Assembly (NCBI GenBank): GCA_030789695.1
Contig: JAULAV010002364.1
Location: 1 to 64,000, forward strand
Source: Scilla litardierei
Lineage: Eukaryota > Streptophyta > Magnoliopsida > Asparagales > Asparagaceae
DNA: 64,000 nucleotides
Direction of reading: 5' to 3'
Made by a program: the position numbers and the translations under genes
The notes under the pieces: model-generated
Database searches by the model: none
The model's input: the letters and a program-made list of their open reading frames with translations, nothing else
What the model was told of the DNA's origin: nothing
Shown here: in pieces, positions 30,253 through 41,267 of the stretch
How positions within the stretch are numbered: the stretch's first letter is position 1
Layout: each line of letters begins with the position of its first letter

Positions 30253-30553
30253 ATTGATTGGGATTTGCAAGAGATTGGGTCCCAATTGATAGGAAGCCCT
30301 AGAAATTCGATTTAGATTTACGATTGGACTTTTCTAGAATTGGTTTGCAAGAGATTGGACCAAGGCTAGGGGTTTCAATCGTAATTCTATACCCATACCC
30401 GTTTGCAAGAGATTGGACGGGTAGGAACTATCTCAACCTAGGTCGTAGCTCGAGTTTGCACGAGAGTGGGCTCGAGATACGATTGGACGATGATGTCGTT
30501 CTTAACGCTAGCGGTTAGGTTAGGGTTTGCAAGAGATTGGGCCCTACCCTAGG
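30253..30553 (+). repeat. Five-hairpin array with constant loop, Athila-2 5' LTR
   Basis: H1 30253-30290 (arms ATTGATTGGGA/TCCCAATTGAT, 11 pairs with two G.U). H2 30334-30369 (CTAGAATTGGT/ACCAAGGCTAG, two mismatches). H3 30396-30423 (TACCCGT/ACGGGTA). H4 30444-30481 (CGTAGCTCGAG/CTCGAGATACG, one mismatch). H5 30515-30553 (TAGGG/CCCTA core). Each loop carries TTGCAAGAGATTGG, or TTGCACGAGAGTGG in H4. Confidence 0.85.
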
Positions 30554-30923
30554 TTTGATATAGACCGGCAATAGCGCGAGAGCGTGAGCTTGGTTCTACA
30601 TTTAGTTGCGACTAGTTCACCTAAAATTCAAGTCTAGCAATGATGTAACCTACAAATCACAATGATGAGATACGGTCCGTAGCGGGGATTCCCTATCCCT
30701 AGGCGCTTTATTTTATTGATATTTCTATTGATATACGAACGATTGTGACAATTTTACCCCAAATTATTCTTGACCATTCCGATAGCTAGGTGATTAGAAG
30801 AATACACTGTTATTGTTCCTCCCTGAGTTCGATACCCGCTCGCCACTACGCCGTGCGCTTGCGGTAAGACTACACGTCGCTCGTCCCGGTTGCGCGTGCA
30901 TACCGGGGCGTCGACCAAGTTTT

Positions 30924-30941
30924 TGGCGCCGTTGTCGGGGA
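30924..30941 (+). promoter_or_regulatory. Primer-binding site of Athila-2
   Basis: TGGCGCCGTTGTCGGGGA, one base off the tRNA-Asp complement, six bases after the LTR. Confidence 0.85.
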
Positions 30942-31052
30942 GGCAATAGTGTTTTATTCTCTTTACTTAGTATTTTATTTTTGTTTCATTATTTTTATCT
31001 TTCTACTCCTTATTCGTGCTAACAATTCCTTTGAAACTCTGTTTTCCCTTGC

Positions 31053-32226
31053 ATGTACACGAGATCTACGGCGAACCCCGAGGAAATATTATTTGATCCG
31101 GAGATCGAGCATACCGTGCAGAGGATTATAGCCGAGAGAAGGCACGCTACGGAGGACGGTTGTATGAACCGTGTGGAGACACCGGAGGAGCTTGCCGCAC
31201 GAATGGCGAGGATCATATCCATTAGAGATAGGCTTCGGCCTAAGACTTCTTCCACCACATCATCCATCGCCATGTCGGAGCTAGTGGCGGACAAGAATTT
31301 TGAGCTAAAAATGGGCTTGGTAGTACTGATGCAACAAGACCCGTTTCATGGGAACGCCCATGAGAATCCGCATTATCACATCCAGCTTTTCTTGTCCAAG
31401 TGTGCCACCTTCCAAATACCGGGCGTTTCCGTTGATGCAATCCGACTGCGACTCTTCCCTTTCACACTCAAGGATAAAGCTTTATATTGGTTGAGGACGC
31501 AAGCGGAAGGTACATTCACCACTTGGGACGAGTTGGCAAGCGCCTTCGTCGACAAATTCTACCCGCCATCCAAGACGGTGAAAATACGGAGTGCTCTCAT
31601 GTATTTCAAGCAAGGACCGCACGAGACACTCTATGAAGCATGGGAGCGCTTCAAGGACTTACAACATCAATGCCCCCATCACAGTATAGAAGATTGGGAG
31701 CTTGTTCACAGTTTCTACAATAGACTCCAACCGGGCACGAAGCAAATTATTGACGCAACCGCCAATGGAGCCATTCTATCAAAGACCCCGGATGAAGCTA
31801 CGGCCTTGTTAGAGGAGATGGCCTCTAATAACCAACAATGGAGGGACGAGCGAGGACATTCTTCGTCCTCTTTGAAGCCCACTTGTATATATGAGTCCAA
31901 GGCCGTAGCGGAGCTTTCAAATAAGTTTGACTCTCTCCATAAGGTGGTGGAGAGATTGGAAAAATATATCACCGAGCCACATGGAGCATCCTCTACATCT
32001 ACGCCGATAAGCAATATGAGTGATTGGCAAGACCAATCCCAAGCCATGTATGTGGGAGGGGACAATGGAGAAGAAGCCTTGGAGCAAGTACAATATGTCG
32101 CGGGGAACTCCGGATATTGGGCCAACCCGGTCGTTAGAAACCATCCAGGCTTTTCATATGCAAACAATGATGGTGCTTTGAACCCCCCGCCACAACAACT
32201 TCCTCAAGCTCGACCACCATCACCAC
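31053..32226 (+). pseudogene. Athila-2 gag, intact frame cut by Copia-2
   Basis: Gag of an Athila-like element; structural shell of the particle. It starts MYTRSTANPEEILFDPEIEH, 111 bp after the PBS, and runs about 390 residues without a stop. The central Retrotrans_gag-type region has FTTWDELASAFVDKFYPPSK and ETLYEAWERFKDLQHQC (roughly residues 160-215). A short heptad-like stretch (ELSNKFDSLHKVVERLEKYI) lies near residue 300. The Gln/Pro-rich tail is interrupted at 32226 by the Copia-2 LTR. About 270 bp of gag known from Athila-1 are missing before it resumes at 40068. Confidence 0.85.
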
Positions 32227-32753
32227 TGTAGGATCCTGTCAAAAAAACGATGTTAGGATTGAATGAAGAGGAGAGACTTATGCTTGCGTACGCGGCACCG
32301 TAATCTATGAATTTCGCTCTCGGATTCGCCACAACGGTCAGTACTTCGTCACGGAGGATCGAAGCAGCGTTTCACCACCTAAATCTCTATTTAGAAGAGG
32401 ATTTTAATGGAAGGGAGAAGAAGAACACAAGTTGCCTTATGCAAACTTATGGCATGGTAAGATTACTATGAATGCCTTACCCTTAGGTCCTATTTATAGG
32501 CTTTAGGGGTAGTTATTGTAGGAAATAACTAAATATAAGCTTATAAGCCTATAATAGCACATTCACTTATCCTCTTCTTCATTCACTTATCAAGTGCCTT
32601 TTTGCACTTATAAAGTGACATTTTCCACTTATCGAGTGGTCCTTTTCACACGAGAAAAGGTTCCCTTCACGCACGCTTTCGTGCACGCGACATCTGAGGT
32701 CCATAGGCCCTCATATTCTCTCATGGGTGTATATATGTCGTCCATATCCAACA
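32227..32753 (-). repeat. 3' LTR of Copia-2
   Basis: 527 bp; in sense TGTTGGATATGGACGACATA...TTTTGACAGGATCCTACA. It contains three short hairpins around 32585-32640 (CACTT-ATC-AAGTG, CACTT-ATA-AAGTG, CACTT-ATC-GAGTG) with alike loops. Confidence 0.9.
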
Positions 32754-32766
32754 TCTCCCACTCACA
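32754..32766 (-). promoter_or_regulatory. Polypurine tract of Copia-2
   Basis: The minus strand reads TGTGAGTGGGAGA before TGTTGG, as in Copia-1. Confidence 0.8.
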
Positions 32767-33770
32767 CTTGAGGGGATTGTAAGGAAATATCTTTTCCTTT
32801 AGTTCTTCTTTTTATCATACCGAGAAATAGACCGTGTGACCGTCATGCGCATAGAGTCCGCTGTTGTGCACTTGTTAGAGATACACAACACTCCTCGAGG
32901 TGCAAAGTTGAGTAGATTAACGCATGCTTTACCCTAGATTATTTCTTCACATTTCTTATACTTTATATTCAACAATTGAATCCCATCTGGATTACAATTG
33001 GCTGGCCAGCTTTGAATTTTTAAAGTCCAAATGTGAATATGAAATTAATCTTCCTCTTCTTGCGATCCTTTCGATCTTGATTTGACTTGCTTTTCTAATA
33101 TGTCCCGCCGGACCGAATTGACCATAGTCCATAAGCAACATGCTAAGATAGCAATCACCCAGTCAAATCTAAAGGAACCAATTAGAGTCCATAAGGGTAA
33201 TAAGTTAAGACCCATGTGGTCTTTGGGTCTCACATAATAGTAAACACAATTACTATTCTAACCCAATGGTCAAAAATGCATACGTAGTATGAATACGTAT
33301 TACAACATCACTCCTTTCCCAGGGAGCGTATGTCTTAATGATGTTGTAAGGATGATGATCAGACACCACAATGTCTGACTTTAAGTCCCTTTTACTACTC
33401 AAATAATCTTCTAGACCCACATCCCGCATAAGACAGATAGGATTTTAAAAGTCCTCTTAGATCTTTTGTAAGCATCCTTATGACACAGATCTTTCATACG
33501 ACTATTTTGTTTAAGTCATGACTCTAAATCACCCGTCTGATGATTTTGACTTTAAACAGGTCTCATCTTTATTTTATCCGTCTGATAGAATAAAGGCGGT
33601 TGCTCATGTGAGAGAGCCAACCTCAATCTCTCCGACATACTAGAAAATACAGCTGAGATTAAAAAAATGTACACAAACATTTTCAAGAAACTTATATGCA
33701 ATGTCGAAAAGAACTTATTCTTTTATTAAATTTGATCATTCATAGACATGGGAATATACATTGGTACAAC
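32767..33770 (-). other. Copia-2 3' non-coding region
   Basis: About 1 kb after pol, colinear with 22943-23958 of Copia-1. No ORF of note. Confidence 0.6.
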
Positions 33771-36700
33771 TCAGCTCTTACGCAATCCTTGAGATGATAA
33801 TTGTTTGTAAAACACATCTCTGGGGATCGCCTTTGTAAGCGGATCCGCTATCATCTCATGCGTAGATATGTACCTAATGTCTACCTTCTTGGTCTTATCA
33901 TAGTCTTTTACAAATTTGTAGCGGATATCAATGTGTTTGGTCTTACAATGGAATTTTAGATCTTTGACATAGGCTATAGATGCTTGACTGTCACTGTATA
34001 TTGGTACAGTACCTGAGTCACTTGCATCAATTAGCTTGTCTAAGAACTTCCTAAGCCAAACAGCCTCTTGGACCGCCATGCTAAATACTACAAATTCGGC
34101 TTCCATAGTTGAAAGTATGATGCAGGATTGTTTCTTGCTACTCCAGGATATTGCACCAGATCCGAGTAGAAAAACATGTCCTGAGGTGGATCGTCGCTCA
34201 TCGAGATCACCCGCCTAATCAGCATCAGTGTAGTCTTCGAGCCTCAAGGCATTTCTTTGATAGCATAAAGCATAGTCCGCAGACCCTTTAAGATACCGCA
34301 TTATCCTCTTAACCGCTTTCAAGTGTGCTTGCCCTGGGTTGGATTGGTAACGACTTACCATTCCAACGGTAAAACAGATGTCCGGTCTTGTACACATCAT
34401 AGCGTACATAAGACTACCAACTGCACTGGAATATGGAACTTTTTCCATACTATCCTTTTCCTTTTGGTTCTTAGGACACATCTTCAGACATAAATTATCG
34501 CATTTGCTTATTGGAGTATCAATGGACTTACAGTCCTGCATATTAAAACGTTCTAAAACCTTCTTTATATAAGTCTCTTGTGAAAGAAAAAGAAGTTTAT
34601 TCGAACGATTCCTTGAAATCTTAACTCCAAGGATATATGCGGCTTTTTCCATGTCTTTCATCTCAAATACTGATGAAAGCCAAGCCTTGATATCCATCAT
34701 AAAGCCCTTGTCATTTCCGGCTATTAAAATGTCATCTACATATAGAGACATAATAACATACTTGCTCTTAATCCTCTTGATATATACACAGTTATCTTCA
34801 TCAAGCATGAAAAAACCATTTGATAAGACAACTTCTTGAAATCGTATATACCATTTCCTCGAGGATTGTTTAAGACCATATATGGACTTACGAAGTTTAC
34901 AAACCTTATGTTCGTTTCCTTCTTTTACAAACCCTGTTGGTTGTTCCATATAGATCTCCTCGTCCAATTCTCCATTGAGAAAGGTAGTCTTTACATCCAT
35001 TTGATGTAATTCGAGGTCTAAGCAAGCTACCAAAACCAGAATCAAACGAATTGAGGTAAAACGAACAACAGGTGAGAAGGTCTCTTCGTAGTCTATCCCT
35101 TCCTGTTGCGTAAAACCTTTCGCGACAAGGTGAGCTTTATATCTTTCTATAGAGCCATCAGCCTTATGCTTGATCTTGAGAACCCATTTGTTCCCAATAG
35201 CTTTACGTCCTCTGGGTAAGTCAACCAAGTCCCAGACTTGGTTAACTTTCATGGATTCTAATTCCTCCTTCATCGCTTCCATCCATTTGTCTTTTGCAGG
35301 GCATGATACGGCCTGTTTGAAAGTAGCAGGCTCGTCATCTTCTTGTAGTAAAGTCATAAAAGTTTGCGGGAATTCATCCTCAAATCTTAGAGGAGCTAAC
35401 CTTGTACGACTACTACGTCGTATTTGAGATTCTTCATGTCCTTGTTGACTTGAATTTAGATCAATTCTAATATCACTCCCACTTGGAATGTCGTTAGAAT
35501 TGCTCCCACTTGGATCATTATTCCCGTATGGAATAGGATTAGCATCATTCGTATCATCCATTGGTGAAGGTTGAAATGTATTTTCGTCTTAACCAAGAAT
35601 TCTCCCACTCGAATGAGGTAATCCTTCTTGATCATTAATCTCAAATAGAGATAAGTCCTGACTTATCTCGCCCTGTCTTGGAAACTCATTTTCCAAGAAA
35701 GTGACATCCCTCGACTCAAATTCAATTAGACCTCCATTGTCTTCCTGACCAATAAAAACATAACCTTTGGAGTTTTCCGTGTATCGTATAAAGATACATT
35801 TCCTCCCCCTTGGCCCAAGTTTGCCATACTTATGGGAGGAAATATGTGCGTAGGATGCACATCCCCAAGGTTTTAAAATGTTTAAGTCAGGAGACCTTTG
35901 GTTCCACAACTCATAAGGAGTGGAGCTAACTGATTTCGAGGGTGCGCGGTTTAAAATGAAAGCGGTCGTCAATAATGCATCACCCCAAAAGGTGATTGGC
36001 AAGTTAGCTTGCGCCATCATTGAACGGACCATTTCCATTAAAGTCCTATTTCTCCTTTCTGCAACACTATTTTGTTGCGGAGTATAAGGCATAGTTACCT
36101 GATGAACTATGCCTTTTTTCATCACAAAGTTCCTTAAAACTTGTTGATTGGTATTCACCGCCTCTATCGGTTCGCAAGACCTTAATCTTGCGATCTAATT
36201 GATTTTCCACCAAACTCATATAGTTTTGAAAGCAGGTTAATGCTTCACTTTTGTGGGATATCAAATAGATATGACCGAATCGGGTGAAGTCATCAATAAA
36301 AGTGATGAAATAGGACTTCCCACGTCTTGTCTTGACATTCATCGGACAATATATGTCCGAATGGATGAGCTGTAATGGAACCTCGGCCCTTGTGCCGGTT
36401 CCAAATGGCTTGCGACAAGATTTCCCTACAAGGCAATGTTCGCAAGTCAACATTTCGACCTTTGAAACATTGGATAGAAGTCCACGTTTGGCAAGTCTAT
36501 CCATTCGTGTTGGTCCAATGTGACCAAGCCTTGCATGCCAACAAATTACATCTGATTTATAATTTGATGAATTTGTAACAAGGAAATTTTCATTATTAAA
36601 TGAGGAATCATACATTGTATTTAATACAATAAATCCTTTAAATACATACCCAGAACCAATTAGAGTATTATTACAAGACAAGTCCACTTTATAATTATGA

Positions 36701-36905
36701 AAAAACCAGCTATAACAAGACCCATTAACACGACCACAGATATAATATTCCTTCGAATATCCGGAGCGAAGAGAACATCATGAAGTAGGATAGTGCGATC
36801 GTTGTCCAAGACGAGCTTGCACGTCCCAACGCATTTCACTTCAACACGGGTGTTGTTTCCTATGTAGATCCACTTCGTTCCTTGGGGTATCCGGTGATAC
36901 TCCAC
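33771..36905 (-). pseudogene. Copia-2 pol, broken
   Basis: From 36905 downward: a protease remnant without the D-S of DSGATDH; an integrase zinc finger (CWHARLGHIG...CEHC) at 36687-36067 with RTDRGGEY; after a frameshift, NSVAERRNR and the integrase C-terminal part (36158-35589); after a stop, RT with YVDDILIAGN (35561-34215); after a stop at the RNase H motif YTDAD, the last RNase H part from MEAEFVVFS (34106) to 33771. At least four breaks. Compared with Copia-1 the integrase N-G of NGVAER is changed to N-S. Confidence 0.9.
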
Positions 36906-36925
36906 GAAGGACCGTCTATCCCTTG

Positions 36926-37792
36926 CTATGTGGTCGGTGGCACCTCGTCACCTCCACTCGTACATGAACGGGCATAGTGACCTAACTTGTTGCACTTGAA
37001 ACACTTGATCTTCTTCAAGTCCTTCTTCTTGTGCCATTTCTTGTGCCCACCGTTATGTTTGGGTTTCTTGGTAGACTCTGGTTGCTTATTACGTTCATTA
37101 GTAAACTTCGAACGATTTTTCCGTTTCTTTCTCCCGTGTGAGGAACTAGCAACCATGTGCACTTCTGCACTTGGCTTGGCGGCCGCAAGCCGCTCTTCCT
37201 CTAACTTGAGGTGCTTAGAAACATCGCTGAAGTTCTTGATGCTCTCATTATAAGTGAGATTCATCTTCATTTGGTCCCACCCATTTGGTAGAGAACGTAT
37301 GAATGCTTGGATTTGTTGCACATCAGTGAGCACATGACCTGCATCCTTCAACTCTGAGATGAGATTCGCCATATGTCGCAGATGTTTCCCCATGGAATGA
37401 TCTGGACGTTTCTTGTATGAATCAAATCTTATAGTTAAAGAACGAAGTTTGGACACCGAGGTGCCACCAAACTTCTCCTCAAGCTTGGACCATATGTCCA
37501 TGGCTAGGTCATGTTCTCGGAAGATACGCATTTTGTCGTCGACCATACTGGACAACAATGTAATGCGTGCAATCTTGTTCTTCCGAGACCAAGCATCGAA
37601 AGCTTCCTTGTCTCTTCTGTGTTGGGCCGTAGTGCCCAACTCTGGTTCAATCATTATGTTCTTCAGAGTTTCGAGCACTTCTTGCTCCTCTAGAACATAT
37701 TGTATCTTGATGGACCATAGTTTGTAATTATCGCCGTTGAGTATCTCACCTTTGTTTAACTCAGCGACGATGTTCTTTGAATCGGAAGACAT
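36926..37792 (-). pseudogene. Copia-2 gag with deletion into protease
   Basis: Starts MSSDSKNIVAELNKGEILNG at 37792. It is one frame of about 290 residues ending at the zinc knuckle CFKCNKLGHYARSC and a stop at 36926. About 85 bp are missing just after the knuckle compared with Copia-1. This removes the Asp-Ser of the protease site and shifts the frame. The gag part itself looks whole. Confidence 0.85.
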
Positions 37793-39578
37793 TTTAACTT
37801 TAAAATGCTGCAAAAGACACAAAACCGAAGGTTCGATCAAAAATCATTGCATAAAATTCGTATACATAGATATCACTATTTTAACACATTTGTATAATGC
37901 AGCAGTCTCGGCCATCGGACCGACCAGGGGAATGGCTAGTCCATGGTTCACTATCCTCAGACAGAGCCGAGGTGTCCAACAAACTAATCCAAAAGACCAC
38001 TGGCCGAATCATGATCCATTGAGATGCTGAATCAATCTAATGTGGAAATTTCAGACTAGTTTAATATCACTCCCTCTTGGAAAAATCCCACTTGGAATGA
38101 TATTATTATATTTGATAAGTTACTTTCGAAAAATATTGAAGATGTTGCTCTAGAATCGGAAAGGTCTCTACGATTCCAATCACCATCTAGAACAACTTTC
38201 AATATTTCCCCCTCACTTATCAAACGATAGTACTCTTATAGTACTTGCAGCGGAAAAAGCGATTTTGAAAACGTATTTGGAAAAACGTGTTTTTCAAAAT
38301 TATTTTGCAAACGTATTTTGCAGGGCCAACACCCCATTACAGGGTGACATAGCCGAAATATTTAAACAATTCCCCGACCATTGCCGGGGTCGTGTCGTGG
38401 CCGTGCCAAGGCCGGATTCTTCTCCCTTCCGAAGAGAGAGTTGCCATCGCAACTTGGCCAAGGCCGAACACCCCTTGAGGGGAGTTCTCTGCAAGCCACC
38501 GCCGCCGGCTCCCGTATAGATCCAGGTGCTTCCCCCCAACAGGAGAATTTTGCCGCAGACAACTGCCGCCGGCTCCGTAGAGACCGACCATGCAAGCCAC
38601 CCCCTCCGGTCATGCAAGCCCCCCCTTTCCCCATGAAGTATAGGGCCAACCGGGGCTTGGCCCTGGCCGAGGCCAGGGCCGACAGTGACCGTGGCCCTGG
38701 CAGCAGCCAGGGCCAGCCTCGGCCTGGCCCTGGCCTCGGCCAGGGTGCCGGCCCTGGCCTCCGCCAGGGCCGGCCAAGCCCTGGCCTGAGGCCAGGGCGC
38801 CGGCCCTGGGCCCCGGCCAGGCCCTGGCCTGAGGCCAGGGCACCGGCCCTGGCCTCTGCCAGGGTCGGCCAGGCCCTGGCCGCGGCGAGGGCCAGGGCCC
38901 CCTGGCCCTGGCCTGGCCTCGGCTAGGGTTGGCCCTAGCCACGGCCAGGGCCCCCTGGCCCTGGCCGAGGCCGGCCAAGGTCGGCCAGTGCCGGCCATGG
39001 CCGAGACCATGGCCGGCCTTGGCCTCTTGGATATGGCCGGCCTCCCCCTTGCATGGGGTTGGCCGCACACCCCCACCGGAGGGGGTGGCCTTGTTTGTTA
39101 TTGGCCGTAGCCAACCCCCTCCGCATATGGAGGGGGGATACATATCCTCCATGGCCGATATGGCCATGGTGATCATGCACCAAAAAAGATCATCTTCTCC
39201 GTTGAGAATAACTACCGTCTTCTCCGATGAGACACCTGTTCATCGAGAAAGTAGTTATGTTTCAATGGCCGTGTGCCAAAAAAATAACATACCTTCACGA
39301 CCGCAAACTTCACACTCCACATGAAGAGAGTTCACATTCCCTATTGAATGGAGACTCAGCATCCATGAAGAGTGCAAGTTTGGCGAGATGAACGGTCAGT
39401 TCTTCCCGTCATGGAGAGTTCCTGCCATGTCCGTAATGATAGAAGACCCTAACGTGAAAAGAACAACTGCTGCGATTCTCTCTGTCACAATGCGCTCCTA
39501 CCATATCCATAATGGTAGGAAACTCATTCGTGAAAAAGAAACGCCTCGTTCATTGGTGAGACCGGAGCGAACCCGTAT
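37793..39578 (-). other. Copia-2 leader
   Basis: Colinear with the Copia-1 leader. It has TTTTGCAG just before the gag ATG (likely 3' splice site), the GGCC block, and the stem-loop unit TCCTACCATATCCATAATGG with its diverged neighbour at about 39415-39530. No gene. Confidence 0.55.
38640..39035 (-). repeat. GGCC-rich tandem repeat in the Copia-2 leader
   Basis: Same word set as in Copia-1 (GGCCAGGGCC, GGCCGAGGCC, GGCCGGCC) over about 400 bp, in a different order. The block therefore changes fast while its composition is kept. Confidence 0.85.
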
Positions 39579-39591
39579 GGCTCCGATACCA
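39579..39591 (-). promoter_or_regulatory. Primer-binding site of Copia-2
   Basis: The minus strand reads TGGTATCGGAGCC, next to the LTR end. Confidence 0.85.
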
Positions 39592-39592
39592 A

Positions 39593-40067
39593 TGTAGGAT
39601 CCTGTCAAAACAACGATGTTAGGATCGAATGAAGAGAAGAGATTTACGCTTGCGTAGCAACACCGTAATCTCTGAACTTCGCCCTCGGATTCGCCACAAC
39701 GGTCAGTACTTCGTCACGGAGGATCGAAGCAGCGTTTCACCGCCTAAATCTCTATTTAGAAGAGGATTTTAATAAAAGGGAGAAGAAGAACACAAGTTGC
39801 CTTATGCAAACTTATGACATGGTAAGATTAGTATGAATGCCTTACCCTTGGGTCCTATTTATAGGCTTTAGGGGTAGTTATTGTAGGAAATAACTAAATA
39901 TAAGCTTATTAGCCTATATTAGCACATTCACTTATCCTCTTCTTCATTCACTTATCAAGTGCCTTTTTGCACTTATAAAGTGACTTTTTTCACTTATCGA
40001 GTGGTCCTTTTCACATGAGAAAAGGTTCCCTTCGCGCACGCTTTCATGCACGTGACATCTGAGGTCC
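39593..40067 (-). repeat. 5' LTR of Copia-2, outer end missing
   Basis: 475 bp matching the 3' LTR from its inner end. The outermost ~50 bp (TGTTGGATATGG...) are absent, and gag sequence ATCGAGCCCAATCC follows directly. Confidence 0.9.
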
Positions 40068-40328
40068 AATCGAGCCCAATCCACGGAGCAACACCGGACA
40101 CATCAATACGGTGGTTGCGGTTACAACAAGGGGCGGGAAGGATACTACGCCCGCTATGACCCAAAACAAAGAACCCGTGGTGGAGATTTTGGAAGAAAAA
40201 GAACCGGCAATTGAAGAGGAGAGCCAAAAGGAGCCGATTGGAGAAGGAAATTCCCGAGTGGCAAAGCCAAATGATGATCGCCGCTACTTGCCACCGGTGT
40301 CGTTTCCACAACGGCTAGCTAGAGCAAG
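40068..40328 (+). pseudogene. Athila-2 gag remnant after Copia-2
   Basis: Resumes gag; its sequence around AATACGGTGGTTGCGGTTAC matches the minus-strand 12780-12840 of Athila-1. It encodes a charged linker (EPVVEILEEKEPAIEEE) and then PQRLARAR before a frame change into the protease ORF. Confidence 0.6.
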
Positions 40329-41267
40329 ATGGAGAAAAGGCTCGCCAAGTTCCTAGAATACTTGAGGGGAGTAAGCCTCAATATTCCTTTCTTAGACACA
40401 ATTGTTGAGATCATGTCTTACGCGAAGTTATTGAAGGACTTGATTTCGGGAAGTAAAAGGAAAGAAAAAATCATGCTTGCGGAGCAAGGAACTTGGTTTA
40501 CCCGGAAGGAGAAGGAGCCGGCGAAATTGAAGGATCCCGGGAGTTTCCGCATCCCTTGCATACTAGGAGGCGTCCCTTTGCAAAAAGCTCTAGTTGACTT
40601 GGGCGCTAGTGTGAGCCTTATGCCCCTTAGTATGTTCCGGAAATTGAACACGGGCACCGACTTGAAGCCGACCGACATGAGAATTCAACTTGCGGACGGT
40701 CGGGTCACTAGGCCGGTAGGGATCGTGGAGAATATTCCACTCCAAGTTCCGGGAGGTATATGCTTGCCTTGTGATTTTGTCATAATGGACATTAAGGAAG
40801 AGGGCGACACTTTGCTCATACTTGGACGCCCGTTCCTCGCAACCGCCGGTGTTATCATCGACGTGCGTGAAGGAACTCTATCCTTGAATGTCGGGAACAT
40901 AGAAGTGGAGCTTCACATACCCAAGGCCATGAAACATATGACATATCACGAGGAGTTAGATTATGTGGATCTCCTTGATGAAGTTATTGAAGAAGCAATC
41001 CCCCATTCTATTGGTGCTCTCCATGACGATGGCTTCGAAGAAGGCCAAGCTTCGGGTGAAGAAGAGAAGTTGGAGGACCCGCCAGATAGCTCCATGGATG
41101 ATGATGAAGGTGACGCTGATGTCGCAAGAATACGAGAGCTTTGCAAGCTCTCGAAGGCCAAGAATCCGAAGAAAGCTCCACCGAATGGAAGATCGGTGTC
41201 ACCGGCCAAGAAGAATATAGGAACAAGCTCTAGCTTGGGGGATTTATCCCCCCAACATTACCCATGA
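40329..41267 (+). CDS. Athila-2 aspartic protease (retropepsin type), open frame
   Basis: Would cut the Gag precursor. 312 residues; the ATG may not be a true start, since the protein is normally fused to gag by frame or readthrough. Order: a helical part (FLEYLRGVSLNIPFLD), then DPGSFRIPC. The catalytic region is LVDLGASVSLMP; D-L-G in place of D-[ST]-G is usual in Athila-like proteases. Next come RVTRPVGIVENIP and the second conserved part LLILGRPFLATAGVIIDV. An acidic tail ends SSSLGDLSPQHYP. After this there is no RT. The frame is intact, unlike the copy in Athila-1. Confidence 0.8.
   Translation: MEKRLAKFLEYLRGVSLNIPFLDTIVEIMSYAKLLKDLISGSKRKEKIMLAEQGTWFTRKEKEPAKLKDPGSFRIPCILGGVPLQKALVDLGASVSLMPLSMFRKLNTGTDLKPTDMRIQLADGRVTRPVGIVENIPLQVPGGICLPCDFVIMDIKEEGDTLLILGRPFLATAGVIIDVREGTLSLNVGNIEVELHIPKAMKHMTYHEELDYVDLLDEVIEEAIPHSIGALHDDGFEEGQASGEEEKLEDPPDSSMDDDEGDADVARIRELCKLSKAKNPKKAPPNGRSVSPAKKNIGTSSSLGDLSPQHYP

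Larger units (their letters stand above)
29215..30917 (+). repeat. 5' LTR of Athila-2
   Basis: 1703 bp, TGATCGCTCCGTATTTTACA...GGGGCGTCGACCA. It is close to the 3' LTR, except that about 190 bp including the TATA-like box are replaced by a short filler near 29814-29870. Confidence 0.9.
32227..40067 (-). mobile_element. Copia-2: older, damaged Ty1/copia element inside Athila-2 gag
   Basis: Minus strand. 5' LTR 39593-40067 (outer end missing), PBS, leader with GGCC repeats, gag, pol fragments, PPT, 3' LTR 32227-32753. Same family type as Copia-1, with similar proteins, but several frameshifts and many LTR differences. No target duplication: about 50 bp of the LTR's outer end and part of the flanking gag have been deleted. 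Confidence 0.9.
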
